Shown: positions 33,275 to 43,462, counted from the stretch's first letter. The stretch is 64,000 nt of DNA from Mesostigma viride (GCA_009746045.1 RPFO01000213.1:6851609-6915608), one strand, 5' to 3'. Made by a program: numbers and translations. Notes: generated by a model from the sequence alone, not told the origin.

Positions 33275-33583
33275 GCAAGTTCTCTCGCTTTCATCCAGTG
33301 ATTGTTTTAGGCTTGTAAAGATGCTGCTTTTCATCTTTGCTTGAGTACATCGTGACGTGGAAGTGTGGCATTGCAACCGCATATTTCAATGCGTGCCGCA
33401 TGTCTGATGCAGCACCATGGCTAATCTGTGTCAAGAATCACGGCGTGAAGAATGGAGGGTAAAATTGTAATACAATACCAGACGAGATGTTTTATTTTGG
33501 CATGCTAATGCTCTCGCTCCCTTTGTGTGCATCAACATGGAGGTGTTACATCCTGTGTTCGGGGACATTGCTTTGCATTTCAG

Positions 33584-35029
33584 CCCAGCTTTGCGTCCGC
33601 CCACATGCTGGCAGGCTCACTCCCTGATGCTCAACCACGGCGCAGCCCCCGCAACCTCACGATGGGCCTGTGTCCCGGCTCCCAAGCGTCGCCTCCATTT
33701 CCTCAAGCATCAGCGGTTCCTCACAGCCCCTGCACCGCTATGGTAATCGTTCCTGCCCAGGCAAGTTCGGAACATGCTGGGCTGGATGTAAACACTAGCT
33801 GGCCCTCTTTTCCGGCCATGGAAGCAGCTGTGCTAGCATATGCACATGAGTGGAATTTTCATGTTTCGCGTACGCGCACGTGGAATTTTAAGCCAGGTAC
33901 AGTCCCTGAGCACTTGAATGACCATGAAGGCTGTCCAGACGGAGGGAGGGAAAAACAAGTCCCGCAGAGGGGCAAGTGGCAGTGTGGGCATGGGTCACAG
34001 GTGGACAAGGATGGCGATGCCTCCTCCTCATGTGGGTATATTCTCAACTACGCGTATGCACCGACTTGCAAAGCCTATCGCATCACAAAGCACAACCTTC
34101 ATCACAATCACCAGCTGCGGGGACGGGTACAAGTAGATGGCAAAGTTTTTGTCACACGGCAGAAGGAGTTGAGCGCACAAGAGCACGAGTACATAAAGCA
34201 GCATGCGTGCCTTGGTAGCGATGTTGGCCAGCTAAAACATGGATTTGAGGCAATGTTCCCGGGGCGGCATTGTTCCGAGGTCTTGTTCAATCGCTTGTAC
34301 ACTCAGTGGAAGGGGGATACTGTTGGGATTGACCCAGATTCGATACAAAAGCTTTTTCACCTTGGCATGGACCTCAGGGCAAATGGTGGGGTGTTTGGGT
34401 TCAAGTTGGATGAGAATCGCAGGATCCAAAGGATGCACTTCATGAGAAAGAGTATGTCATCATATGCTCGCATCTATGGGGACTTTGTGCAGTTAGATGG
34501 GACCGCCAACTGCAACGCATTTGGTATGCAGTTGATGATATGGCTAGGAGTAGATTGCCTTGGCCGCTCTTTCATGTTAGGCCATGCGTTCCACCCAAGT
34601 GAGAAGTCCGATTATATAATAGAGGCCATGGAGGATTTCGGGTGGGTGCGCAGCACGAGCACAACTGAGGGTAGTACGGTTCCACATCTTACAAGCGTGC
34701 GCAGGCTAGCGTACGGGCCAACTGTCAACACATCTTGTGAAGCAGGGCCAAGCAATGCCGTGCCCTCGAGACCTCCTAGCACTAGCGATTTCATACAAGC
34801 GGCGCAGTGTGAGGTGCCGGACTTGCCCAGCTCCTCACCACGTTTTAAGCGGAAGCATGGAAACATGGTGGCGAGCTTGGGGGAGAAATGGCATCCACAT
34901 AGCACTCTCATGACCGATGGGGGGGCCTGCTTTCCCCTTGTTGCTAACACATTTGGCATGGACCACGTTTTGTGCGTGGATCATTACAAGGATCTTGCGC
35001 TGCGACATTCAACGGCCCTGCCCTCTGCG
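33584..35029 (+). CDS. MULE transposase, exon with FAR1-type finger and DDE core
   Basis: Begins after ttgcatttcag. A FAR1/WRKY-GCM1-type zinc finger is indicated by W-N-F-H-V-S-R-T-R-T-W, Cys pairs, then Y-R-I-T-K-H-N-L-H-H-N-H (H-x-H ligands). The MULE catalytic core follows: D-F-V-Q-L-D-G-T-A-N-C-N-A-F-G-M-Q-L (first Asp) and L-M-T-D-G-G-A-C-F-P ... F-G-M-D-H-V-L-C-V-D-H (second Asp and C-x3-H). The protein binds the inverted repeats and cuts and joins DNA in the nucleus. The exon ends TCT-GCG|GTATGT, phase 0. Confidence 0.88.
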
Positions 35030-35468
35030 GTATGTTATTTGTGTCATTCTTGTATAAGCTAGAGCTAGGTTTCTAGAAATTTTTTGATGTTGCTTGATTT
35101 CTAGTGAACTATTTTTTTTTAGAAGGGCGACGTCATTATGGTCACGTCAATGCTACCCCACATTTGGCCCACACCGTAGCAAGTTGTTCTTTCCCATCCC
35201 ATGTACGCTCCAGCTACCTAGCCCCCAGCCCATCCTTGTAAAGGTTGTTGTAAGTTGCCCCATCCAACCCTTTCTTTATGCATGGGAGCAATTTACAAAC
35301 TTGATTGCGATAGATCACGTATCACGGCCTTATGACCATGGCCTGCCTCGTCATGTCTGCAACCTTGTTGCCATGGCATGTAGCTTTTTTTAATGATTAT
35401 ATATCTAAATTGTTTGTCTTGTGTGGTTACCTTCGGTGGTGCTCATGCTCATGTCTCTCATATCGCAG

Positions 35469-36662
35469 GAGGAGAAAGTGGCGTTCATCAAAGGTTGGAG
35501 CAAGTGCCTCTTCACCGACTACCCAAACGAGGGAGCGTTGGACCTTGCCCTGAAAGACTTGTTAACTGCCGCAGGCACTAGTACAGCTGCAACGAATGCC
35601 GTAAAACGTATGGTGGCGGACAAGCTTTCTGTTTGTAGATTCCATACTTGTAAGGTGTTTACTTGCGGGCATGTGGCGACTCAGCGTGTGGAAGGATATA
35701 ACTCAAAAATTAAGAGAGGCGACAGGAACAACACCTTACGCACAGCAACGTTCTACGATACCACCAAGCTTGTTTTCACGCTGCAAGAAAATGCCGGCAG
35801 GGAGGCTTGCCACGAGCTTGTGACTTGCATACAGGAGAAGAGGGAATGGTCACAATTTGTGAAGAAGAAGTGGGACGAGGAGTTTCAGCTCATGGATGGC
35901 TTGCATGCCAACATTGTAAGCGAGGACGACAACTGCTGGCATATTTCAGTGTTCCCCTCGAACCGCCCGGCTTCATCGCATGCGGTCTTTGTCCCCAAAG
36001 GCTCTGAGACTCACCCAACTTGTTCGTGCCCCTACTACACGAGCATTTTGATCCCATGTCGGCACATTTGTGTTGCGTGTGTGTTTGTTGGCAAGTCCCG
36101 GCAGGCCGCTGATCTGCCACCTAGGTGGTTGATACGGTATCACCCATGGTATGGAACCGCTCTTTCAACAATGGGCATTGAGCCTGCTAAGGAGTCTGTG
36201 GCACCGTCCCTAGTGGTACCACGTGCCGGCGATGGAGGTGGTGATCAACGCAATGGGGGACATGGTGATGATGTTGGAAGTGGTAGTCGTGACAACGCTG
36301 GAAAGCAAGATGTTGGTGATGAAGACAATAAGTGGATGGTTACGAGTGAGGAGTATCATGCTGTGGCGGTTCCCCTGAAGAATATTAAGCAGGCCATGCG
36401 TCAAAAGGTTACTCAAGCCGGAGATGAACTGGCTGCACTCGTTGACGGAGATGTAGACACGTTCAAATATGCGCTGGCTGGTTTGATTAAGTGGACAAAA
36501 ATTGTGAAGAAGCGGAAGGCTGACAAGACCACGCCCGCACCCATTGTCCATGTATCTGGTGTGGGTGATGTCCGGCCTCTTCCTAAAACCCTGGGTACTC
36601 TAGGGCGTCCTTGCAAGGATATGGCGGCAGCAATGAACGTTTTCACATCAGTTGATAAGTAA
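35469..36662 (+). CDS. MULE transposase, last exon with SWIM zinc finger
   Basis: Acceptor ctcatatcgcag; opens EEKVAFIKGWSKCLFTDYP. Contains T-Q-R-V-E-G-Y-N-S-K-I-K, the conserved E-x-x-N block of MULE transposases, and T-C-S-C-P-Y-Y-T-S-I-L-I-P-C-R-H, a SWIM zinc finger (C-x-C-x10-C-x-H) typical of MuDR/FAR1 proteins. A Gly/Asp-rich linker and a basic helical tail (KKRKADK) end at TAA (36660-36662). The frame is open throughout, so the transposase may be functional. The ~440-bp intron before it is plain GT-AG. Confidence 0.88.
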   Translation, partial: EEKVAFIKGWSKCLFTDYPNEGALDLALKDLLTAAGTSTAATNAVKRMVADKLSVCRFHTCKVFTCGHVATQRVEGYNSKIKRGDRNNTLRTATFYDTTKLVFTLQENAGREACHELVTCIQEKREWSQFVKKKWDEEFQLMDGLHANIVSEDDNCWHISVFPSNRPASSHAVFVPKGSETHPTCSCPYYTSILIPCRHICVACVFVGKSRQAADLPPRWLIRYHPWYGTALSTMGIEPAKESVAPSLVVPRAGDGGGDQRNGGHGDDVGSGSRDNAGKQDVGDEDNKWMVTSEEYHAVAVPLKNIKQAMRQKVTQAGDELAALVDGDVDTFKYALAGLIKWTKIVKKRKADKTTPAPIVHVSGVGDVRPLPKTLGTLGRPCKDMAAAMNVFTSVDK

Positions 36663-37189
36663 ACTGAAAGTGATTGAAAGTTACGTTTTGGGAATCATGT
36701 CAATCGTATCTTTTTGGGAGGTACACAACCACCTACTAAATGGTGTCACGTCCCTGATCGCTTACTTATTAGATCCACATGGAATAAGTGGTACTCATTC
36801 CTGTAAGGTCCTGTGTGGAGCCCTTCCTTCTTCTCGTTGTGTATAAAATAAGGGTTGACAGTCACGTTAGTGTGTGAGGAAGGTACCCGTGCGTGATGCA
36901 GTGGCACGTGCATTTAGTTTAATTTTAGTAATTAATTAAATTTTGACTTCAATCCATGGCACGTACTCGCAGCTAGATTAATTAAGCTCGATAGTTGCCA
37001 GTAAATTGAATTAAAACATGACTCCGGTCGATTAATTAAGTAATGACTCCGTAGTGATTCGGGCTTTGGTGCCCACGACGAAAACTAGATAACTATTAAT
37101 TAATTAGTTAATGTACACGCGAGTGCGCGACGTGAGCATAATGCCTACGCTGGTTGTCTCCTTGACAAGTCCTCAGCGTATTACATTAA

Positions 37190-37528
37190 TTAATTAATTA
37201 ATAGACACGTGACTGCGTCACGTGAGCATAAGTCCTCAGTGGGAGGGGAACATGGGATGGAATGGATGGTATAAGCTATCTAGGTCCTAGTTACAGGGGT
37301 GTGGGCACCGCGGCCCGAATCGCTATGAATGCCATACTTGGTCACACGCGGAGCCCCCACAGGCTTGGGGGTGGTCTCCTTCATCACTACTTGCCATCTA
37401 TCCTTGCGCACCATCTGCCTCCATATTACAGACAAACCAGGAGGCTGCCCGGGGGTGAGCCCGTCACGTCTAGTGTAGCACATGTCCATGCCGAGTCTAT
37501 CACGAAAAGTCCACGGGTGGCGGCGCAT
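37190..37528 (-). pseudogene. 5'-truncated tail of the first LINE family
   Basis: Inverted near-identical copy of the last ~330 bp of the LINE at 19378-20475, including codons for W-T-F-R-D-R-L-G-M-D-M-C-Y and the (TTAA)n/CACGTGACTGC 3' end. Truncation at R-R-H-P-W marks a typical abortive insertion. Confidence 0.8.
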
Positions 37529-37570
37529 TACATATTAATGGGTGGCGGCGTATTACATATTAATTATTAA

Positions 37571-37804
37571 TAGTGTGGGGGAAGGCTCCCTCCAAGTTTC
37601 AGCCCAATCCAAGGTCATATTTTGGGAGCATGACCCACCCCTGGCTATATAACGGCGGGCACGTGTTAGCGCGCACAAGGGACCATGCCACCCCCCTGGC
37701 CATGGCCAACCCCCCAAACGATGGACCTGCACGCCCCCACTTTGCCCACATGATGGGCTAGTGTGGGGGAAGGCTCCCTCCAAGTTTCAGCCCAATCCAA
37801 GGTC
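37571..37804. repeat. 46-bp direct repeats 188 bp apart
   Basis: TAGTGTGGGGGAAGGCTCCC and the following 26 bases occur at 37571-37616 and 37759-37804, bracketing ~142 bp with a TATATAA-like site. Either a tandem duplication of a 188-bp unit or a very small terminal-repeat element. Confidence 0.75.
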
Positions 37805-38509
37805 GTGATTTCTTTTATTAATTAATTGGATTACTTAATAAATTGCATTTTTAAAAAATTGAATTATAACATGCCTCCGTGGGGAGATCATGTACCACAT
37901 ATTCCTTGATGGGTGGGTGGAGGTGGGAGAAGCCGCGTAATCGAACGTCATTTGCATATTCAGGCCCTTCGAGCGCCAGTGGGTGTTGAGCGAATGGAGC
38001 CTAGCTGGCCCAGGCCAGGCCGATGCGATTAATTGCCGATACGATTAATTGCATATCTATGCTCAATGGACACACATTAATTAATTAATAGACACGTGAC
38101 TGCGTGACGTGGACGCACATGTGATTTATGGATAGGCCTTTTCATGCATCAATCTATTTATGCTCACGTGACGTGCAGTCACATGTCTATTAATTAATTA
38201 ATTAATTAATTAATTAATTAATTAATGCATCAATCCGAGGCTCCCGAATGGGTCCGCGTGTAATGTATTAAACAGTTCATGGGGATGCGTGTAACCCCCT
38301 CAAAATGAGTATTGGATGCAAAAGCTATCCTAAAAATGCATGACTTATTCGCTACTAAAGAAACCCGTGTTGAGCGATTTGTAACCCCTAGCAACCCCAC
38401 GGGTTGCTCTCCTGTAATGGTAAAAAAAGGCCAACGGCCACAGAGGCTCATACGTAGGCAATTGCCACGTGTTGATGATATCTAGTACACATCATGTGCA
38501 GTACACTAT

Positions 38510-38875
38510 CTACTGTTCCGCTACGGGAAACCCTAACGACTTAAAGTACTCTACCTCCGCCTTCGTCATCACAACCGGTGAGTCAAGTACTGCGGGCCTG
38601 CGGACCTTGGCAAGTGCATCCGCCAAGCTAGGATCGGGGTTCAAAAAGCAGTGCGGGCAGAAATAAACCATGCCGTGCCACTGACCGCCTGCCTGGACCT
38701 TCGGCTGCACAGTAAGAAAAACGGAGATGTGGATGCTATGTTCAATCAGAACATGCCCACATCGCCCACCCTTCTCCTTGCTCCCTTTCCCGCCACACTT
38801 GCCTTTGAATTCATGGAACTCGGGCACGGGACGCAACCTAATCGTCTTCACGTCATCATGAGGGTACACGATTTG
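38510..38875 (-). CDS. MULE second gene (mudrB position), last exon
   Basis: 121 codons plus stop after the acceptor gaaatgacattgcag, phase 0. Begins QIVYPHDDVKTIRLRPVPEF. Cys/His pairs (K-C-G-G-K-G, R-C-G-H, then F-C-P-H-C-F) suggest a zinc-binding fold; it ends K-S-L-G-F-P-V-A-E-Q. The gene is transcribed towards the transposase, as mudrB is towards mudrA, but sequence similarity to MURB cannot be claimed. Confidence 0.55.
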   Translation of the reverse strand, partial: QIVYPHDDVKTIRLRPVPEFHEFKGKCGGKGSKEKGGRCGHVLIEHSIHISVFLTVQPKVQAGGQWHGMVYFCPHCFLNPDPSLADALAKVRRPAVLDSPVVMTKAEVEYFKSLGFPVAEQ

Positions 38876-39087
38876 CTGCAATGTCATTTCAATGATATGC
38901 ATGGGTGAGGGTAACAATGTACTTGTGACGCATTAGTTAACCATGCATTCAACAGTCTCTCCCACACGTGGCATGGTACGATACAACCTCTCCAAGTTCT
39001 TTAACTAGGTAAGTAGTAGAATGACGACAAGCAGACACATCCATCAGCTTGCAACCCTAACATGCATGGAGAGAAATGTACTCTTAC

Positions 39088-39198
39088 CCGGCCCTTCTCG
39101 TGCCACGCCTGCGTGGGAGGATTGCATCCAAACTTGATGCATCCCTTGAGAATCCTCGCCGGGTAATTGGCAGCACCCTCACCGTCCTCGTCCCCACG
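39088..39198 (-). CDS. MULE second gene, 37-codon exon
   Basis: Acceptor catgcatccatgcag, donor CGG|GTAAGA, phase 0 at both ends. Encodes RGDEDGEGAANYPARILKGC, then IKFGCNPPTQAWHEKGR. It belongs with the 38510 exon by phase and strand. Confidence 0.55.
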
Positions 39199-39289
39199 CT
39201 GCATGGATGCATGATCATGGCGTAGATTGGAATCAACAGTGCATAGGTGAAGGGGGTTTGTCTTGAACAATTTATTCTCTTGAGAGTCT

Positions 39290-39440
39290 GGTTATTATGC
39301 CACCCCCCATCCCCCTACGGCACGCAGCGGGCAGAATATATCTTCTCTAAAAATCTGGCCACATGAACCTCCACAGCCCCCCCACAGCCCCACGGCACGC
39401 AGCGGGCAGAATATATTTTCTCTAAAAATCTGGCCACATG
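39290..39440. repeat. Tandem copies of a TCTAAAAATCTGGCC repeat
   Basis: Two copies of CGGCACGCAGCGGGCAGAAT ... TTCTCTAAAAATCTGGCCAC. An inverted third copy lies at 32675-32722 in the other arm of the MULE. Confidence 0.7.
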
Positions 39441-39607
39441 ACCCCCCCACAAGGCTGACTTGAAGAATTTATTTTCTAACAACATCTTGCATTGCCACGT
39501 CCACATCCGCCACAAGGCATTAAACACAACTGTCCATATGCCCCCCATATTATACACACCAAACGACGCCATGTGCCACACATACACAAGGACACAAGCA
39601 TACGTAC

Positions 39608-40137
39608 CTCCTCCTTCTGCTTCTCCTTCTTCTTCTTCGCGGGGGCGTCCGCCTTGTCCTTCTCCTTGTTGTTGTCCCACTCCCTCCCCCTCTCCCTACC
39701 CCTCTCCCTCTCCCTCTCCCTCTCCCTCTCCCTCTCCGTCTCCCTCTCCCTCTCCCTCTCCCTCTCCCTCTCCCTCTCCCTCTCCCTCTCCCTCTCCCTC
39801 TCCCTCTCCCTCTCCCTCTCCCTCTCCCTCTCCCTCTCCCTCTCCCTCTCGGCCCTCTCCCTCTCCCTCTCCCTCTCCATCTTGCTTTCCTCCCTCTCGC
39901 TTTCCCACTTCCTCTCCCTCTCCCTGAATGTCTCTCTCTCGCTCTCCCAAGCCGCGTTGTCCCTCTTCCTCTTCATCTCCCTCTCCCTCTCCCTCTCCCT
40001 CTCCCTCTCCGTGTCCGTCTCCTCCTCCTTCTCCTCCTCCTTCACCTCCGCCTTAATTCCCGAATGCCAGCGATACCTCGACGTCGCCGGCGCCGGTGGC
40101 GACGTGTCCAGCCCCGGCCTCTTCGCAACACCCATGT
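39608..40137 (-). CDS. MULE second gene, Arg-Glu-rich exon encoded by a hexamer repeat
   Basis: The frame opens around [20 protein letters not shown], then K-E-E-E-K-E-E-E and a long Arg-Glu alternation made by (GAGAGG)n, broken by [16 protein letters not shown]. It ends in [17 protein letters not shown] and the donor GAG|GTACGT. Such charge alternation forms single alpha-helices or RS/RE-like splicing-factor tails. The exact acceptor near 40137 is uncertain. Repeat length here is likely to vary between copies. Confidence 0.5.
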
Positions 40138-40451
40138 GTGACAAAATAAAAGGTACAAAAGCACGGCCGGCAACCACAACCAAATGCAACATTATCATTA
40201 CGTATGATAATAATGATATCATGTTTGATATAATGCCTAAGACATTTCTTATAAACGTTAGCGTTACTAAGCATATTAAGCATTACACGGATAATAGACA
40301 CATGTGACATATTTATGCATGTCCTTGCATTGCATTGCACCCGATTCGAAAAGCATAGGCGTAGCCAAAATCGTATGCACTATAAAACCTCGACCATTAG
40401 CACAGGGATGAGCATACCATATTGCATAGCATAATAGACACTTATACTTGC

Positions 40452-40523
40452 CTTCTGCCCTTTTACGTCCGAGTAGTGAGGGCCCCACTGAAAGGCGCCG
40501 GTCATTGGGGAGACATCAATACC
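40452..40523 (-). CDS. MULE second gene, 24-codon exon with GC donor
   Basis: Acceptor gttggtgcag; encodes GIDVSPMTGAFQWGPHYSDV then KGQK; ends AAG|GCAAGT, a GC-AG intron. Phase 0 on both sides. Clean 72-bp exon with no repeats. Confidence 0.55.
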
Positions 40524-40705
40524 CTGCACCAACATAACAGCATGCAAGGAAAATCACGGGCCACGGCATTGTTGGAATGGTTCTTCGCCAGCTAGCTACG
40601 CAATCTTCATTAGGAAAGCATAACCATATCCATCGTAAGAACCCATTAGTACCCCATAATTTGTAGCCGTAACCCTGACCAAATCTTCTTCAAGCTCTCA
40701 TTGAT

Positions 40706-40926
40706 CATATCGAAACACACGCCCTGATCCGGCCCCACCGTCTAGGTCATCTAGTCGCTCTACACCAGAATCAGCCATAATTTCAATGCACAAGGCTACA
40801 CATTTCCATAACTATTCATACTCATCATCCTGAACGACTCGAACAGGCGGACAAGATAACGGCAGGCTCGAGCTACCATGGTCCGGATTCTCCCGATTTC
40901 TGGCCTGCGCTAGTTGTCTCCTTGAT
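40706..40926 (+). repeat. Fragment of a Penelope-type pseudo-LTR
   Basis: Diverged copy of the last ~220 bp of the 3256-3699 repeat, including GATAACGGCAGGCTCGAGCT and the TGTCTCCTTGATA end, with several indels; older than the copies at 3256 and 17731. Confidence 0.8.
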
Positions 40927-41099
40927 ACCGTCCATAACACATAGCTAAAGCAAAACAAGCGTATAAGTTAGCCACCAAGAACGCTCGAAGGTTGTTGCGT
41001 TAAAAACAGACTTCAGGTTGTTGCGTTTAAAACAGACAGAGAGGGTTAAAGCAAGCTGGAAAAAAAAAAAAAAAAGCTTGAAAGATTAAGCAGCTGGAC

Positions 41100-41197
41100 A
41101 AACTGACTGATGCCTTCGCTTCGGGCGCCGACCGCCTTCGTGCAGGCGACGCCTTCACGGGTGTAACTGTGAGGTCAATAACTTCTTCGGTAGGCAT
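41100..41197 (-). CDS. Likely first exon of the MULE second gene, SUMO-interaction motif
   Basis: ATG at 41197; reads MPTEEVIDLTVTPVKASPAR and a basic Ser/Ala tail. E-V-I-D-L-T is a classical SUMO-interacting motif (V-I-D-L-T). The position, just inside the right inverted repeat and pointing inward, suits a first exon. No good donor was found before the frame runs into a poly-Phe stretch, so the 3' limit is a guess. Confidence 0.4.
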
Positions 41198-41479
41198 ACT
41201 GGGCAAATATACCAGAATGTTAGCACGATGACACAGGTTGCGAGTATCCGCGACGCGCGATGCCCGACAGGCCGCAGCCAAGCAACGCTGGTCAGCAGGC
41301 AGCAGTTCCTAAGTACAATAACAGAAGACGACAACGTGGTTTCCCGCTAAAAAATTCGCGCGTTAGATGACCTGCGGCGGGAGCTGATTGCTGGCGGCTG
41401 GCGACTTGGCGGCTGGCCCGGCGATCCGGCCCGAGTACAAGCCGTAAGAGGAGTGTGGTTCGTTACGCAGGCATTTAGT

Positions 41480-41610
41480 GTTTACGCAGACTTCCCGCCT
41501 GGATACGCCGCTAGGGCAGTCCACGGCCTGCTTGGAGTAGCTCGCAACCAGGCGCGGCGGCGATCCCCGGTCTGATTCTGGTCCGGGGGTGAGTGTTTCA
41601 CTCATGAGTG
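41480..41610 (-). repeat. Right inverted repeat of the MULE
   Basis: Reverse complement of 29110-29240 with about four substitutions. Outside it are CACGTCAGTCGTCTGACGCG and related palindromic motifs. Confidence 0.9.
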
Positions 41611-41705
41611 AAAAAAATAATCTCCGCACGTCAGTCGTCTGACGCGTAAATTCAGGCAGCACGTCACTGACGTCAGTACTTAACTACTTATGGGCACCGA
41701 GTCTA

Positions 41706-42240
41706 TGCGTCAGGCAGGGTCAATATATAGTGGGTACCTACTAATGTACTAAAGTCCACTGAAGTGCTAACTTCGTACTGGATATCTACGAATTCAAGTT
41801 CACCAGTTCAGGTCTGTTCGTTGATATGCTTCAAGATTCTAGGCCGTTATCATGCCCATGCCAGACCCGCCGGCCCTTAGCCTGCTTGGCGGCGAGAGTG
41901 ACGAGAGTTCTAGACCAATGTAAAGTTGTAACCCAGGACGACTGGCAATGGTCGATGTCTCGATGATGGCAAAGGTTTTAGGAATATGATTGATGAGCTG
42001 ATTGATGAAGCGTTGCGAGGTTGCCTGATTTACATATTGCTTTGAATCGAATTCCAGGTGTGTTTATTAACGCTATAGATTTGTTTGCATAAGAAAGAAT
42101 TCTGTCCATTACTAGATGCGTAGGGAAATTTCGGGCCGGGTCAGTAATATTGTATAAACATTTAACAACGTGAATGGTTTAGTCCGATAGTCAACTAGCA
42201 AAGTTAGCGACCTGGGGGTTGGAAGTTTTTGGGTGAAGGG
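41706..42240. other. No gene seen
   Basis: AT-rich sequence between the outer motif cluster of the MULE and the next exon. Confidence 0.35.
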
Positions 42241-42469
42241 ATGGCGCCGGATGGAATACTGGGAAAAATTAAATCTGGGCCCGGGATCGCAGCTTTTTTC
42301 ATGCCGAAACAGGCCGCCGACACGGCCAAAGCGCCTGCGCCTGGTCCGCGTGCCATTGTTGGCGTAGGCCAGGCAGCCGACGCGCTGAACCGCAGCAAGA
42401 GGAAAAGGGGGAATGATAGCAATGCAGCCAGCAGTGCAGCAGCAGCATCGGCTCAGTCCGGCAATTCTG
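42241..42469 (+). CDS. Possible first exon of an unknown protein with a PIP-like FF motif
   Basis: ATG at 42241: MAPDGILGKIKSGPGIAAFF, then an Ala/Pro/Gly linker, RSKRKRGN (nuclear-signal-like) and Ala/Ser repeats. It ends AAT-TCT-G|GTGAGC. The G-I-x-x-F-F core recalls PCNA-interaction boxes, but the Gln is missing. Immediately downstream is a minisatellite built from CTGACGCG motifs like those outside the MULE repeats. Confidence 0.4.
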
Positions 42470-42479
42470 GTGAGCCCCC

Positions 42480-42592
42480 AGGCTGACGCGCCGCCAACGG
42501 CGGCAAGTCAGCCGTCTGACGTGCCGCCAACGGCGGCAAGTCAGCCGTCTGACGCGCCGCCAACGGCGGCAAGTCAGCCAGGCTGACGCGGA
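42480..42592. repeat. 33-bp minisatellite, three units
   Basis: CTGACGCGCCGCCAACGGCG plus GCAAGTCAGCCGT repeated three times; internally palindromic (GCCGCCAACGGCGGC). Confidence 0.85.
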
Positions 42593-42689
42593 CAAAAACC
42601 CTTACTAGAAGCACTGTTTTCGGCATCAGTAGATTAATGCATTAAAGGAGACAGTGTCTCTACCTTTGTCATGTTTCTAAGAACTATCA

Positions 42690-42935
42690 TGGCAATGGTA
42701 ATCCTCCCACCCACACTATTCACCAAGCACATGTTCCACCCACTGACCAAGCACACGTTCCACCCACTGACCACACACGGGTTCCCTCTACTGACCAAGC
42801 ACACGTTCCACCCACTGCATGACCAAACACGGGTTCCCTACACTGACCAAAACCACACGTTCAACTCACTGACCAAGCACACGCTTTACCCACTGACCAC
42901 GCACGGGTGCACCATACTAACCAAAGCACTCCAGG
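42690..42935. repeat. ~24-bp tandem repeat (CTGACCAAGCACACGTTCCA)n
   Basis: About eight diverged units of CTGACCAAGCACACGTTCCA plus CCCA. No coding claim. Confidence 0.8.
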
Positions 42936-43090
42936 TTAGCACCATCATCCACGGGTTGTCCAGGTGCTGCCAAGTTGCCCTAGCGGCCCCTACACTGCAC
43001 TCACCCACCGAACCAAACAGCCAAGCAAACAATCCAACCACCAATTGAAAGCAAACAGCATGTCTCTTCACCCTAATAATAAAGCATGTA

Positions 43091-43344
43091 CAGTCATTCA
43101 TGCCTTAAGTTGGGTTGGTTTAAGTTGTGTTCACGACTTAAGTTGGGTCGCATAATTAATTAAACTCGTGCTCCCGTTGGGTCGCATTAGATTTCGGAAT
43201 TCAAGTTCAAAGTAGTTCAGAACAGTATGTTTGAGTATCTTTAGATCAAATTAGTACAATTAAGTAGAGTCATTCATGCGTAAAGTTGGGTTGACCCAAC
43301 AAAAACCTTGAACACAACGTAAGGCGTGAATGACGGAATAACTG
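43091..43344. mobile_element. 254-bp mariner-type MITE
   Basis: TA at 43089-43090 and 43345-43346; ends CAGTCATTCATGCC and GAATAACTG (inverse CAGTTATTC). The interior has GACTTAAGTTGGGTCGCAT and related inverted pieces. Same family as 2904 and 18799. Confidence 0.65.
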
Positions 43345-43462
43345 TACCAGTAGGGGCTTGGCCCCTACCAGTTCTACTTGTTATAATGGATAAAACACAC
43401 AAATTATTTTGACAATAGAGCTTGTAAATTAGTAACAACATGTAATGGGTGAGACCACGCAC

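Larger units (their letters stand above)
36663..38509. other. MITE-rich spacer between the convergent MULE genes
   Basis: Contains several (TTAA)n-linked foldback arms (36940-37245, 38045-38225), a LINE tail (37190-37528), a short direct-repeat unit (37571-37804) and a MITE arm (37850-37950). No gene seen. Confidence 0.6.
28965..41705. mobile_element. MuDR-like (MULE) DNA transposon with long inverted repeats and two convergent genes
   Basis: 131-bp inverted repeats at 29110-29240 and 41480-41610 (about four differences). Outside each is a cluster of CTGACGCGTAAATTT / CGTCAG palindromic motifs whose outer edges are not sharp, so the limits given are approximate. Inside, a transposase gene runs on + from the left repeat and a second multi-exon gene runs on - from the right repeat, the arrangement of mudrA and mudrB in maize MuDR. 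Secondary insertions: LINE tails (30828, 37190), MITEs (36940-38230), a Penelope pseudo-LTR fragment (40706) and a minisatellite (32050). The 8-9 bp target duplication expected of MULEs was not identified. Confidence 0.65.
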
